This document shows positions 11,231 to 24,015 of a DNA stretch of 64,000 bases, one piece after another. Position numbers and translations under genes: made by a program. A model generated the notes under the pieces. The model was given only the letters and a program-made list of their open reading frames with translations. It did not search any database and was not told where the DNA came from. The DNA is from Saksenaea vasiformis B4078 (Eukaryota > Mucoromycota > Mucoromycetes > Mucorales > Saksenaeaceae): contig JNDT01002032.1 of NCBI GenBank assembly GCA_000697055.1, positions 31,177 to 95,176 of the forward strand, read 5' to 3'. Position 1 is the first letter of the stretch; every line of letters begins with the position of its first letter.

Positions 11231-11888
11231 TCTATTATTGTGAGAGGAAGAAGAAAAAGGTCCGGTGTGGATCGTCTCTTCTGCAACCTTTTTTGTGTAG
11301 CTTCACGCTAATAGATTTGGGTATATCCACGTGTTTGGTTAGTCAACGAATTTTACCCGAAAAGGGCGTTGACACACTTTAACATGAACGATAGCAACGG
11401 GTATTACTTTAGAAAAGAATGAGATAGTAACGGGTAGCCCGTTTTTCTGTTATGTCTCCTTCGTTGTAAAGAGTAGAAAGTAGAATAACCCCGAGATTTT
11501 CTGTTTACAATAATAAAATGGAATAGACGAAATGTTTCTTCTTTTATGATTGATTTCAGCCTATCCATTGAATAAGCCTATCCCTTGAATGTGGCACGTT
11601 AAAAAAAGGTCGCATTTCTGTTCTTTCGAACCATCAGCATGATGATCTGTCCTTTTTTCTCTCACTTTTCTTTTTCAGCCTCATATGAAATAGTACACCT
11701 TAAAAGCGGGCCCAAGCTTCGTCCTTCGCGCTGAAAATTCAGCTCATAAAAGGTGAAATATCTTAAATTGACATGCCTGAGCCCAATCAAATGAGCTGAG
11801 TTTCCCAATCAGTGACGTTGAATTTTTTTTTTCCTTTCAATTTGTCCCGACAAAAAAAAAAGAGGAAAAAAAAAGCTCTTCCTGTATT
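11231..11888. promoter_or_regulatory. Shared divergent promoter of YPP1 and RPL7
   Basis: 658 bases between the two start codons. The RPL7-proximal part has T-rich and A-rich tracts (11821-11875), as is usual for highly expressed ribosomal protein genes. No coding sequence is seen. Specific activator sites could not be assigned. Confidence 0.5.
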
Positions 11889-12775
11889 ATGGCCGACAAT
11901 CAGTAAGTGAGATCCTGCAATGCCTTTGGATTACCATTTTTTCGGTCGATCTATGTAGATCTAACACATTGTTATTAGAACAGTTGCTAATCCCACGTAT
12001 GTGCCTGAGACACTCTTGAAGAAGAGAAAGATCAATGAACGACAAGCCATTGAGAATGCGCGCAAGCGAGCGGAATTGCGTAAGGTGAGTCCTACTATCA
12101 GCCTTTTGTTAAAAGAGACAGCGTTCTGACCGAGTGTGTTATGTTTGCTAGGCTAAAAAACAGAGTTTAAAGACCAAATTTAAGCGTGCGGATGAACTTG
12201 TTCGCAAGCACCGAAAGATACAGAAAGAGGATACTCGTATTCGTCGTCAGGTCAAACAGCCATTGAAAGTGCCGGAAACTCCCAAATTATTGTTTGTATT
12301 GCGCAACAAAGGTGAACGAGATCTCCATCCGAAGATTAAGCGAACATTGAGAAAGATGCGTCTGCTCCACTTGCACCATGGTGTGTTTATCAGATTGGAT
12401 GACAAGTCTGTGGAACAGCTTAGATTGGTTGAACCCTATGTGACATATGGTGAACCCAGTCTGAAGACAGTGCAGGATCTGGTGACCAAGCGTGGTTATG
12501 CTAAAATTAAGGGCAAGCGTGTGCCAATTTCGGACAACACCATGGTGGAAGAGGCTTTGGGAGAGCACAACATCATTTGTGTTGAAGATATCATCCACGA
12601 AATTGTGTCAATGGGCGAAAATTTCTCGCGTGTCAGTCAGTTCCTATGGCCATTCCGACTAAATGATCCAGTCAAGGGATGGCGTATGAAGAAGATGGAG
12701 AGTTACAATGAAGAAGGCAAGGAGGTCCAGCGCATTGAAGATGATATCAATAAGTTAGTTGAAGCCATGAACTAG
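11889..12775 (+). CDS. RPL7: 60S ribosomal protein L7 (uL30)
   Basis: Exons 11889-11902 (14 bases), 11979-12084 and 12152-12775 give 247 residues, the usual eukaryotic L7 length. The N-terminus is the eukaryote-specific basic extension (ETLLKKRKINERQ...RKRAELRKAKK). The uL30 fold follows (LLFVLRNKGERDLHPK, LRLLHLHHGVFIRL), and the C-terminus contains FLWPFRLNDPVKGW. It binds rRNA in the large subunit. Introns cluster near the 5' end, as in many fungal ribosomal protein genes: the first coding exon holds only four full codons before a GTAAGT donor. Downstream, a T-rich 3' flank follows the TAG stop. Confidence 0.97.
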
Positions 12776-14829
12776 ACGTGTGTAGTATTTCTTTTTCCCT
12801 TTTTTCTTTGTTCGCATTTTCTTTTTGTTCACCCCTTTTTCAAATGCATTAATTAAAAACTTCACTCTAAAAACGTATCCTATCGTCCAGAAAACTTTAC
12901 AAGGCGCCCTCTTGCGATACATCTTCTTACGGCTACTATGTTAGACTAACGAAATCAAACAAGAACTCTTTCTTCCTTACATGTGCAGCGATGACGATAA
13001 CAATTTCCAGCTTGCTGGTCACCGCTCTTTGGAACTGAGTTTCAAGCATGCGCCGGAACGACGGATCCTTTGCTGCGTCTCTTTCTTCTCTCGCCTTTAA
13101 AGAACAATATAGGGCTGTGTTCCAGGAGCAATCGGTATGACGCGCAAATAGCTACTCTTTACTATATTGAATCATTTTTGATTACTGATTGGTCCAAGAA
13201 AGAAGCGCTTGAATAATTATTCTCCTTTTCAAAGTGATTTTCCAGACCCTAAAAATGATGCGAAGCGTTCGGTAATTAGCGTACACAAATAGAGCAATGG
13301 AATACGTGCGCCTTAAAAAAAAAAAGACGTGCCGAAATTCGGCTCCTATTGACATCATTGAAGGAACAGTGAAAATTTGCATGCTATTCGCAATATGGGT
13401 ATCTTGTATGTGTTTTGCGGAATCGGCAACCGTAGCCGCTGATGAGTCACAGTTTCTATTATTCGATTTTGATCCTTATCGCAAACACAAGCTCAAATCC
13501 ATCTCCATCGACAAAATCAATTCACAATGCCTTCCTATCTAATAAGTAATACTGCAAAGAATTCATGCCATTGATATCGCTCGAAACGAGGTAAATATAA
13601 GAAAGAACACGAGACAACGTCGCGGAAAAGTTCTGCTATAAGGTTCCATGATATCATTTATAGATAGTGGCATAATTATGAACAACAGTACCTCATCTTT
13701 TCATGCCTTGGATGCTTCATGCTCTTCAATGCACAGACAGCCAGATGCCTATACCAGAGTGACATCGCGAAAATGTGTATCAGTTGGACGTATTTATCAA
13801 ATAGAATTTTCTCAGACTTTGATCGGAAACAGAGGCGTGTTCTCTCAAGAAATCGACAAAGAAAGCAACAATTACAATAGAAAAGTCAATTCATTCTTCC
13901 GGTGAAGTTTATCGATCCGAACGCAGCAGCATTTCTCTTTTTTTTCAGTCTCTTAGATTGTAATTATGGCACACTACGTCAATACAAAATTATCATCTGT
14001 GGAAATGCAGAGCTTTATGCCATTGTTTTTGATCCATTTTTACAAAAATAAAGTATCTTAACCAAGACCCACGTCCTCTCTATCCGATTTTTTGAAGGAT
14101 ATGGATCGTTTAAAGACCAATTCTTAAAGCCTTTGGGCGAGTCGCTTCTTAAAAGCCATCTTTAGGTGAGGATGTATGATTTCTTGCTAGAACAGGACCT
14201 CTCATCTCAGATTTATCCTACTTGCAGGAATGACATTCAAAAAAAAATGCAGGAAGAGCCAAACGTCACAATTCCAATGGTCGTCTGCCAGCAGCAGGCA
14301 TTCGTTAATCTAGTTAATTAAATTGCTATTTATGTACAGGAGTAATCATATATGAATTCTTAAGGGATGACATCTTTCTGTCCCTGACCTGTTGTATCAT
14401 AACGGTGATTCTGTCGATGTACAATAGCGTCATTCTATCCTGTTTCTCATCGGCCATTCCGTCGCATGCATTGTCATGGCAATAGCATACCAGCCTTGCC
14501 TTATATTCTAAACAATGAACATCAACATATGCCGATCCAACAGAATCCATGAGATGCTTGTTAACTAGGCAATCGTGTGAATTTTCGGAAAACATTCTCA
14601 TTCATGTTCTCGCGCAAATACGAGGGAGTCAGGAAGAGGTTTCTTCTTTGTTTGTTTCATGAGTGTTACATGTTTTCAGTTTTTTTTTCGTTGTGTTCGC
14701 CAGCTGACGTTGGACAAAAAGAAATGAGATCCAATAGCCGAAGTCTTCCCAGAGCGGAAGGTTACCCGTTCATGCAGATAAAAAAGAAAGAAAACGCGTT
14801 TCATTTTCTGTCTTCTTTTTTTTTCCCAC
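12776..14829. other. Intergenic, possible decayed coding traces
   Basis: No complete gene recognised. On the minus strand, 12985-13105 reads as a natural-looking peptide (REERDAAKDPSFRRMLETQF...) without a start codon or splice context, perhaps the remnant of a small gene. A plus-strand frame at 13297-13542 contains a hydrophobic stretch but no recognisable domain. The last 150 bases before 14830 are the T/C-rich promoter of the mannanase gene. Confidence 0.35.
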
Positions 14830-15485
14830 ATGCGACTTCCACTGTTTCCTTGTTTGTATTATTCAAGTGTTTTACTATTCATGGCTGCGATAGAGTCAGT
14901 CGATGCATCTGCATTTGTCGAGGTGGATGGGACAGGATTCACGCGGTTTGGCAAACCTTATTTTGTGGCTGGCGCCAACTATTGGCAAGGCATCAACCTT
15001 GGAGCATCGCATTGTAGTGGTGGGGACCGTCAGCGCCTGGAAAACGAGATAGCTCAGATGGCTGCCATGGGAATTAACAACCTTCGTGTCATGGCTGCTT
15101 CTGAAGGACCGGATGATCAACCTTACCGGATGAGGCCGTCTTTGATGCCACTGCCCGGACATTACAACGAAGATATCTTTGTTGGGCTTGATTATCTGCT
15201 TGATTGCGCTGCCAGGCATAATATGACCGTGATAAGTAAGTTTAATCGAAAATGGAAAAAAAAGAAAAGAAAACTCAGTGTCCCTCGCCTGTTCAGTGAC
15301 CTTGAATAATTTCTGGCATTGGAGTGGTGGATTTAGCCAGTATGTTGCTTGGGCCGATGGCAATCAATCCATCCCTTATCCAGATGATCCACACAAATAC
15401 AACGCGTTTGTAGAGTATGTTATGAAAAGATCAGGGAGATGAAAAAAGCAAGATTTATGAAGGAGTAGTAGTAGCGAAGAGAGGG

Positions 15486-15518
<33 letters not shown>

Positions 15519-16535
15519 AGAGAAATGAGGTTTGGAAGCGTGAGTTTTGCTAAACTCTCTTTTGTTTTTTCTTCCTATCAGATACGCATCGCGATTTTAC
15601 AACGATAGCAAGGTCCGTGATCATGTCAATCAGATGTTTAAGAGCCATATTACGGAGGTTCAATCACGACATAACACGTTGAACGGCAGGGTCTATCGGG
15701 AGGATCCCACTATCATGGCCTGGCAAATTGCCAACGAGGCACAGTCAGCCCCAGCGTGGTGGTATGAAGACGTGGCCAGTTTTATAAAAAAAGGAGCTCC
15801 CCGTCAGTTGGTCAGCAGTGGCATTGAAAGTAAACTTGATCGGTCGGATTTTCTCCATGCACATCAATCCAGGTCGATTGACTACACGACATGCCATTGT
15901 TGGGTTGAAAAGTAAGGAAACTTCCCCCCCCCTTTGGTCACCGATCAGCAAAAAAAAAAAAAAAAAAATCACTAAAAAAAGAACTCCTTGTTAACTTTGT
16001 TTTTATCTTTAGTTGGGGTTACTACAATGCTAGTGATCCGACAGCGTTGACAGGTGCCCAAAGATTTGCTCGTCAGTTTATTACAAGCCGTGCCGAATGG
16101 GCCGAGACGTTAGGTAAACCTATCGTTCTCGAGGAATTTGGGATGGCACGGGACGCCTGGCGTCAACCTGCGGATGACAAGTACAAATATGACTCCACTA
16201 CACCTACTGAACACAAGGACAAGTACTATGATGGTATCTATCAACAGATTGAATCACTTGCAGCATATCGAAAGTTTGCAGGTTCCAATTTCTGGGCATA
16301 TGGTGGTATGGGTCGACCCATGGATCAACCAAATGCGTACGGCATGGTATGGTTAGGTGGTGAGTAACAAAGCAAAAGTGTATTCTATGTTTGATAAACA
16401 ATAACATGCATAATTATCATTATAGATCCACCGCATGAACGCAGGGGATGGTATAGCGTGTATGACAAGGATAATTCAACAGTGCAAGTAATCAAAAGTT
16501 ACTGCCGAAACCTGAAGGAGTTAATGAAGGAGTAA
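14830..16535 (+). CDS. Secreted GH5 endo-beta-1,4-mannanase (GH5_7-like)
   Basis: Exons 14830-15235, 15297-15414, 15582-15911, 16013-16359 and 16426-16535 give 436 residues. An N-terminal signal peptide is visible (MRLPLFPC..VLLFMAA, cleavage near residue 25-28). Family marks in order: FVAGANYWQG, the LRVMA strand, LNNFWHWSGG, WQIANEAQ with the acid/base Glu227, and PIVLEEFGM with the nucleophile Glu326. This is the TIM-barrel retaining mannan endo-1,4-beta-mannosidase family, which cuts mannan backbones outside the cell. Intron 2 (15415-15581) carries a GA microsatellite. An earlier in-frame start is not supported because the signal peptide begins exactly at this Met. Its precise substrate (mannan, glucomannan or host glycan) cannot be told from sequence. 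Confidence 0.93.
15484..15520 (+). repeat. GA microsatellite within mannanase intron
   Basis: An AG dinucleotide run of about 16 units, with flanking GGGAGAGA variants, lies inside the second intron of the GH5 gene. A similar imperfect GA run lies at about 16689-16719 in the 3' flank. Both are simple repeats. Confidence 0.9.
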
Positions 16536-17002
16536 TAAAAAAGAGTTATTGGGAGTCGAAGGGACATGTGTTTTGATGGGAAATAGAGCAAAAAAAGTTA
16601 TTTTTGGGAAATGGCATGTTGAGCATGGACCTCCAAAGACAACAAAAAAAGAGTGTGTGATGGAGTAATGTGTGTGAGAAAAAGGGGGGAGAGACAGAGA
16701 CAGAGAGAGAGAGAGAGAAAGTTCGACTAAAACCGATATGAAAGCCGTTTTGCAGAGTTTTGAGATCAACGGAAAAAAAAGGGGGGAACAAAGACTTTGA
16801 TGAGAAACAAAAAGGTTAGTTTTTATGAATCGCATCTTTTTTGTCCATTGTACATTGAATGAAAACGTTTGTCCCCTTATCTGTTCTTCTTCTCCTGATG
16901 ATCTTGTGAGACCCCTGAATTTGAATCACTTTTCATATATAATAGTCTGCACTTCTTTCTACTTCCATTCTCTATTCCACAAAATTTAATCAATTTATAA
17001 TC
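16536..17002. promoter_or_regulatory. Mannanase 3' flank and kinase promoter
   Basis: No gene. A TATATAATAG box at about 16936-16945 lies 60 bases before the kinase ATG region, and the 5' leader is C/T-rich. The left part contains a GA-rich simple repeat. Confidence 0.55.
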
Positions 17003-18082
17003 ATGTCTTCTGAATCAGTACAGTTATACAGCTACAGTTCGGTTCCTAGACCTTGTCTTCAACAATCTATTGAGCAACAACAACAACAACAACAACAACC
17101 TGAACCTGCTACTATGTCTGAACGTTGTTTGAAGAACCATCGCCTTCATCCTGATTTTAATGCCAAATATGAACTCGGTCAAGAACTGGGCAGCGGAGGT
17201 TTTGGCTTTGTTGTTTCGGCATATGAACGTCGTACTGGTATCGAACGTGCCGTCAAATTCATTTTCCGTCACCGTGTCCCCAAATCCGCCTGGCGTCCGG
17301 ATCCCGACATGGGCATGATCCCCATGGAGATCTTCGTGTTGAAAAACGTTCGACACAAAAACATTATTGGATACCGCGATGCTTATCAAGACGAGGTCTT
17401 CTTCTATTTGGTGATGGAACTTCACGGAACTGAGTGGACTCAGCCCCCCGTTCCTCAACATACACCTACACTTACACATACATCCGACGACTCGCAGACT
17501 TCCTCCGTGATGGAATCACTGATGGATAGTCAGCCAGCGCCAGCCGCTCTTGGTCGTCGTACATCTTGCGATCTCTTTGAATGTATCGAACAACACCACA
17601 ACTTGGATGAATCGCTTGCGAAATACGTCTTCCGTCAAATTGTGGATTGTGTGGCCTATCTCGATTCGCTCGGTGTGTGCCATCGCGACATCAAAGACGA
17701 AAACATTGTTATTGACGCGGACTACAAAGTCAAGCTCATCGATTTCGGATCTGCTGTCATTTTACCTGTTGATCGCAGCCGGTTCTGCTTGAACAAATTC
17801 TATGGTACTGTTTCCTTTGCATCACCTGAAATCCTCCGATCTGAACCATATCGTCCTGAACCTGCTGAGGTCTGGTCTCTCGGTGTTCTCCTCTATACGA
17901 TACTTTTTGGTGAAGTTCCGTTCCATGATTTCCAGATGGCTATGGCAGCACGCTTTGCTAAACCCAAGATCGATGTTTCCCCAGAATGTATGCACCTGAT
18001 CTCTTGCATGCTCGAGGAATCACCAAGCAAGCGACCTACAATCTATCAAATTCTGTCTCACCCCTGGTTGCGTGAGAACTAA
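17003..18082 (+). CDS. PAS-kinase-like serine/threonine protein kinase, intronless, without PAS domain
   Basis: A single exon of 359 residues. Kinase landmarks: glycine loop GSGGFGFV (63-70), catalytic Lys85 in AVKFIF, HRDIKDEN (Asp229), DFG (247-249), SPE (274-276), and the C-lobe VWSLGVLLYTILFGE. HRDIKDENIVID..KLIDFGSA closely resembles the PAS kinase (PASK/Psk) catalytic domain, which controls sugar and storage-carbohydrate metabolism. No PAS domain precedes it; the N-terminus is a short Gln-rich tail. About 45 Ser/Thr/Pro-rich residues (142-187) are inserted in the hinge between LVMELHG and LFECIEQH. The lack of introns, where neighbours have many, suggests retroposition or a family that expanded without introns. 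All catalytic residues are present, so it is probably active. Confidence 0.9.
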   Translation: MSSESVQLYSYSSVPRPCLQQSIEQQQQQQQQPEPATMSERCLKNHRLHPDFNAKYELGQELGSGGFGFVVSAYERRTGIERAVKFIFRHRVPKSAWRPDPDMGMIPMEIFVLKNVRHKNIIGYRDAYQDEVFFYLVMELHGTEWTQPPVPQHTPTLTHTSDDSQTSSVMESLMDSQPAPAALGRRTSCDLFECIEQHHNLDESLAKYVFRQIVDCVAYLDSLGVCHRDIKDENIVIDADYKVKLIDFGSAVILPVDRSRFCLNKFYGTVSFASPEILRSEPYRPEPAEVWSLGVLLYTILFGEVPFHDFQMAMAARFAKPKIDVSPECMHLISCMLEESPSKRPTIYQILSHPWLREN

Positions 18083-18290
18083 TCTCCCTTTTTCTTTACT
18101 TTTGCATCTACTTTCAAACAAACTCGCACACACACACGCACAACATACACCAATTTTTTTCTGCTTTTTGATACACATAATTTCTTTATTTTTCTTTTCT
18201 TTTTTCTCTACACACAAACACACAATGGCATCTATTCTCTATTTTTAATTGCATATCATGTTTTCTTCTTCTTTTTCTATTTTTCTTTTC

Positions 18291-18336
18291 TCTCTCTCTC
18301 TTTCTCTCTCGCTCTCTCTCTCTCTGTCTCTCTCCT
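18291..18336 (+). repeat. TC microsatellite
   Basis: A nearly pure (TC)n tract with a few interruptions in the 3' flank of the kinase gene. It creates long but meaningless Ser/Leu and Arg/Glu open frames on the two strands. Confidence 0.92.
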
Positions 18337-19430
18337 CTTTTTTCCCCCTTTTCTTGCATTTTTTTTTTCACTCTAAGCTAATTTCTACACCTCCCAAAAA
18401 AAGTAAGTATATCACTTCCCATATTACGATTCGCATTCAATCTTTATATGTCTTGGCTTGCCCAAGAATCAATACACTTATTACATGTTTTTAATTTCAC
18501 ACTTCTTCTTTTATTCGTTTTACCTATGAAATTTCTTTCTTTTTTATACACACTTTTAAATATAAATCGTACATAAAGTATCAGACTCATACAGCATGCA
18601 AAATCCAACTATGGTTTAGCCACTCATCTTAAACATGTGTGGGGGATATCGTCTTGTCTCTTAGGAACGACTGCTTTATCACTATATCTTGCTTCCCCCT
18701 CGCTTCCATTATATTGGGTTACAGCTTCTTATCAAAAACAGTTCTATACAACGTGCTCTGTGACAAACAAAAAAAAAGTTTAATCTTTTACCCCGCAGTA
18801 TAATGACAACCTGTCAAAAAAGGGATTCCAGACTCAGGGAAGTGGGGAAATAGGGGTCCTTCGAAAGAGAGGCCTTCCTGCTGGCCGATCATCCAGTTTA
18901 TTGCACTTTACATGTGGAATGCAAACGGAAAGAAGATAATCTTTTAGTCGTTATATAACCCCAAAACAACGTCTTATAGTTGTTTATATTACATGGACAG
19001 GTAGTCTAATTTTCGAAAATGCCAGAGCGTCCAGTTTGAACTGCAGGTGGTTCGTGCAACTTTCCAGACGATGTGCCGAAAAGGCTTGGAGCTTCTCAGT
19101 ACAACTTTCAGCCAACAGAGGTAAATTTCTTAAGCATTATTGTCCAAATTGTGCTCTATGAACTGGTGCCGGAATTTTCAAACAAGTCCAAGCAATAGTC
19201 TCTCTTATTTTCTTTTTTAATAAAAAAAAAAGATGCGTTGCCTAGGCTACGATTCCATGACGAAAGTGAAAAATAAAATACTGAATTTGAAATCCACGTT
19301 TGCGTCAGATAAATATTATGAGACGTCCAAGCCAAATACTTTTAGCGTTAGAGAGTGATGCGTCTTGGAGTGAAGAAGCGGTTCATTTGCGTTAATCCAA
19401 GAAATAGTTCGTGCCTGGGTAACCTCAGTT

Positions 19431-19605
19431 CTGCATTAAAGTGCTTCAGCGAAGGTTTTTCGGTATTCTTCCAGAAGCAGTAAAAACGTCTCAAGGTAAG
19501 TCAAATGTTCCGTTGAAGCAAGAATATTATTTTTGCATTGAGGTACTTCAGTGATCGATTTCCCAATATTCTGTCGGAAAGCAGTAAAGATGTTTCGAGA
19601 TAAGA
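19431..19605 (+). repeat. Diverged direct repeat of about 70 bases
   Basis: Segment 19431-19500 and segment 19536-19605 align along their length (GCATT..AG.TACTTCAG, then TTC..TATTCT, then AGCAGTAAA, ending TAAG), with roughly three quarters of positions identical by eye. In one frame the second copy reads ALRYFSDRFPNILSE, so the unit may once have been coding. Origin unknown. Confidence 0.5.
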
Positions 19606-19683
19606 ACAGGTTTCATCCAAAATGATCCGTGTTTAAAGGCTTATATGAATGATTTTTAAATTCTTTGGCTCTGTTTTTCAAAA

Positions 19684-19706
19684 AGGCATCCCCGGCAAGG
19701 ATGCCT
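19684..19706. repeat. Perfect 8-bp hairpin
   Basis: AGGCATCC (19684-19691) and GGATGCCT (19699-19706) are exact inverted copies with a 7-base loop, next to an A/T-rich stretch. It could be a decayed transposon end or a chance hairpin. Confidence 0.6.
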
Positions 19707-22700
19707 ATTTATATACGTGCAGGATTACTCATGTTTTGATGTCTATTCTTTAGCCTGCATGACCTCTATCCCAAACCGTCTCGGCTGTGGTGTAGCCCAT
19801 TGTTCACCACCAGGTAAGTAAATGTTGTCATACGCAGCCTCGCTCCAACTTCCACGACAGAACTTCGCCAGCCATTGCATCGCTTCAAGTCCTCTGCACG
19901 GCGTTAAGATCCAAACTGGCATTTATGTCAGTATAATCTCTCCTGCCGCCATTGGATGGCTTAGCCCTTCGGGGGTTAAGTAAATTATCACCAAAGTATC
20001 TTCCATTTACTAACCGGAATGAATTTCTATGCTGCTCGAATAAATTTTGAGACCATCTGGGGACCAAGTTGATGTAAGTGGAGTATTATTTTATCCAATT
20101 TGTATACTGATAACCGCATGTTTCATCTCTTCCTTAGCGCAATACTGGCGCCTGATGGACGCAAGGTTTACATAGAGTAGTGTAGAAACGCATTCAATAA
20201 ACAGTATATGCTCAATATGCTGTAGTACTAGTGCCTCATTTTATCGCAAGCAAAATAATGTCGAATTTGAATCTCTTCTTTTTGAACACCTGAAGGCATC
20301 GACAAGGTGCCACGACAAAGCATGCTGGAAGATACCATCGATGGAAGGATTCAAGGCCACCCACAGCATATGACAATACATCAGAGGGACTCTATAGAGC
20401 GCGTTTTCCAGGTGTTGCTAATGAAGGCAAAGGGGTCCATCTGTCAGCTCTACTGATCATCATCCCACCCGCGTCATGCCATGGAAGGTATCTTCTCAGC
20501 TCTGTGGTAAGAAAATAGCGATAGCAGTAACGATGATATGCGCCCGTTATAACGAGCAATAGATGTTTGGAAATGTTAGACGCATTCGCGTTGTCCAGTT
20601 GCTGCAAGAACTAGAGCCAGAGTCGCGATCTGAACAAGATGATTCGCGTTTAAAAGGCAATGCAAGCGAATATCGCCCACAACTTTATATATATAATTGA
20701 TTTATTTCCGCTTCGTTATGTTAAGACGATGCCTTTAGCAGTAATGATTTAATTCCTCAGAGAAGAAAACGGGTGCGCATAGAAATTTACCAATGCGGTT
20801 GAATAATACGGATAAAATGTTGCCGAAGACAGTAAAGTCCGTACAAGAGAACAGCGAGTCTTAATTGGGGTTATGGGGATCTGTACAAGCAAACTGATTA
20901 GCGTTGTGTGCTTGTATGTTAGCGGTGCGTCGCCGGACTCAACATGTCTGACTACCTATTTGCCTTACCTTGCTCGTTTGTTGTAAGCGTTCCTCGAGGC
21001 CTCTCGCGCAAGGAACGCAGCACACTTATTTTCTTTGGTGCAAATTTAGATTCCTTGGCCATAGATTCCTATTTACCGAAGAAGCTGATGAGACATGTAT
21101 CGAAGATTTGTCGCCACATCTGACAGTGATCATGCATTTTTGGATTGAGAAGGAAGTGGACTGACTATTTTACTAATCCCTCGTATCTATGATGGCAGTT
21201 CTCGGGTAAATGTTCATTGATGGCATCGCAAGCAATGATAAAAGGAGTGGAGCATTAAAGACTGCGAACATTCTGATGAATCTGGCAAGGCAGTCTACAC
21301 GTTCACCTTTACTTCCATATGCACCACGCATATACTGACGACTCTGACTTTAATAACAGGACAAATCCTCAACCGGCTGCATGCGTCACATTGCCATCAT
21401 GGAAGTCAATCTCGGAATCAGAAGCGATTTGATCATCAGCATCCATTCCTAAATCACAAGCATCTACGCGGAACGCGATCGCGTTCCTTCCCCTTGTAGA
21501 GTATCCCTCGATAATTTGACCTTCTGCTTTCAGGCTTGAGATATTTCAACCTTTATTAGGTTCTTGTCCATAGGCTACAACTATATGATCATATGTTGAG
21601 TCAGCCTCATAGGTATTCCTTGTCATGGTCGACTAGACCGCTTTATCAACAGACCCTGAGGATGACATCTGGGACATAATCCCCATGTCGAGATATCCGC
21701 AACCACAAACTACTTCAGAAACACAACAAGGATAGAGGCGTAGCCAAATGCGATCATGCTTTACCTTCACTCCAAATAAAGTCCACTGAGGCTTCGTCGA
21801 GGATAATGGTCGCTTTGTTTTCTGGTTTTTGGCACCACGATTATGCAGAAACACATTGTTTCGGCTATGTCAGTCTGTACTTCGTATTACTATGGGATGC
21901 GGACTCATCAATGAAGAGACAGTCTTCAGGCTCGAAGCGAGGCTTTTCCATGACAAGTAACCTTCTTTTTCACCAACTGTGTAACCTCGTTTCTGACACT
22001 TGACGCATTCAAGTTTCGGAAGCAATGCTTCCATCAGTAGCTCTATAATAGCCGACAGATCCTCGCTAACCCATAAAGACAGCTTCCTTGTAGATATCAC
22101 TTAAAATACGGAAAGCGTTGCTTTTATACTTTTTCAAGGCGCTTTTATGGACCTTTTGGCACTGTAGCGCGCATCTATGCACGGAGCAGGACTCCTCAAC
22201 AGCTTCGCAGCCATTCACACAGTCAAAGGCTTCTCAAACTTCGTTTTCGAATATCCAACTTTAAGTTAGTCAGGCGTATTTTTTAAGCATGCTCGGGAAC
22301 TGGCTCTCTCATGTGGATATCAGCGGTCGTTGGATCATCGACAACGTAGCAGCCGACGCAGGTTCTATTCGCGATAGAGGGCACACTTAACAAGTATGAG
22401 AACCCGTGGTCTGACAGATGCGAGTTTCCTCATCAACAAGACGGCTTGCCTATCCTTGTAGAAAACGTGTTTGCTTATTAAAAGAAACAAGGGCGTCTGT
22501 GCAAATTGATTTCTATTCTTGTTGACCTACGGCTACAAAGTTGCGGAGTGCGAGGTTGGATGGAAAGAGTACACGATGTAGGCCATTTGAAGCGCAGCAA
22601 TCAGATAGTTGGTCAAACCTACCGGACAAAGCCTTCCAATGTTCGCAAGCTGCCAATGAAAATTCGGCAGAAGAAAGTGGAGAAATGTAACACCATCAAA

Positions 22701-24015
22701 TTTGTTGCCTAATGAGATACTATATCCGTTGATATGGCAACGGGGTCCCGTTCATTGAATCATATTCTTGCAATAACATAAATTTCCCACTGCAAAGATC
22801 ATTCAGGCCTAACGTCAAATAGCTTTCAATCGACGCCAGAACTATACGGGAAATCCAGATATTTCCGTTTGCCCATCCTGTGAATTGTTTCGGGTGTTCT
22901 GGCAATTTGTCCCACGCTTTCATGCACAGGTGATTGGAGAACCATGAAGGCGAAGCAATGCTTGTTAGATCATGTACAACGACAGATCCCCTTCCTTCGT
23001 TCTAGTCAGTTATGAGGAAGGGAGGGGGAGGAGTTGTTGTACTTCTTATTCCGAAAAGTTGGTCGTTACCACGTTGTTGTCAGTTTGAGTCGGTGTTACT
23101 TCATATGGCGAGGAAATGGCGAGATCGTCCAAGGCTTTGAATTGATTGATAGAACAAATCGACATGGCGTCTTCCTGCACGACGATGGTCACATTACTAT
23201 TCAAAGAAGGCGATGGGTCTATCTTATTCGCGAACTTTAAGTACGAATGGGCATTCTGCAGTAGCGTATAACTGTTCCTGAATCCCGCTTGCCAGGAGAT
23301 CTCAGTGTCAGCCCAAATGAAAAGGTCTCTTTTTTTTTGGTTGTTCTGTGGATAGTATGAAAGGGGATAAAAAAAATCTGACAGGCTGAAAAATGAACTA
23401 GTTTTTTTCAAACGGGTGGGGTTAGCACAGGTGTCAAGGAGTTGCCACTTTGCCGTCTCCACCGGTTTAAACAGCAAGATCATCATCAGCTGGTTCATGT
23501 CTCCTACACCTTCTCCATCATTGTAGATGGATAGTGAATGATGAGAGTCATCATTGCATAACTGAAATTTTTTTTAATTTTCGGTCCTTAGTATTTGTCG
23601 GGCTGAGCCTATCTCTGTTCACTACTACGCAGCAAAAAAAAAAGATATGAGATGGGGCCGTGATAAGACTGAGTTGCTGGGATTGAAAATGTATCACTTT
23701 CATTAACACAAAGGATTTCCTTCTTGGGCAGGGTATGGCGCAAAACGTTGTTAAATTGGTTCTCGAGCTACAGATGAATTAAATACAATCAAAGAAATGG
23801 GGGATTTGTACAATAAAAAGCGAAGAGGTAGATGTGATCTGACTAAAATCGTAAAGTAGGAGTAAAAGGGGCATAGAGGGAAAATATTTTTTGTTGTTGT
23901 GGGCGTGTGGAGGTGAGAGTGTTTGTTGTTGTTATTGCTGCTATTGCGGATAGGAAAAGTAGTAGCAGTGGATCGCCATTGGTGGAAGATGATGGAATCG
24001 AGTCATCTTCATTAG

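Larger units (their letters stand above)
18083..24015. other. Gene-poor region of about 5.9 kb with diverged repeats
   Basis: No intact gene was recognised. Contents seen: the kinase 3' flank with a TC microsatellite, a diverged direct repeat (19431-19605), a short hairpin (19684-19706), and many short open frames without motifs. Frames at 20970-21164, 21633-21854, 21870-22100, 22506-22712 and 23046-23498 were inspected and look like decayed or chance sequence. The density of stops, with islands of protein-like composition, fits old transposon remains, but no catalytic motif could be identified. Confidence 0.45.

Noticed and set aside
18186..18494. Arg/Glu-rich and Ser/Leu-rich open frames
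   Set aside because: Produced by the TC microsatellite and its complement.
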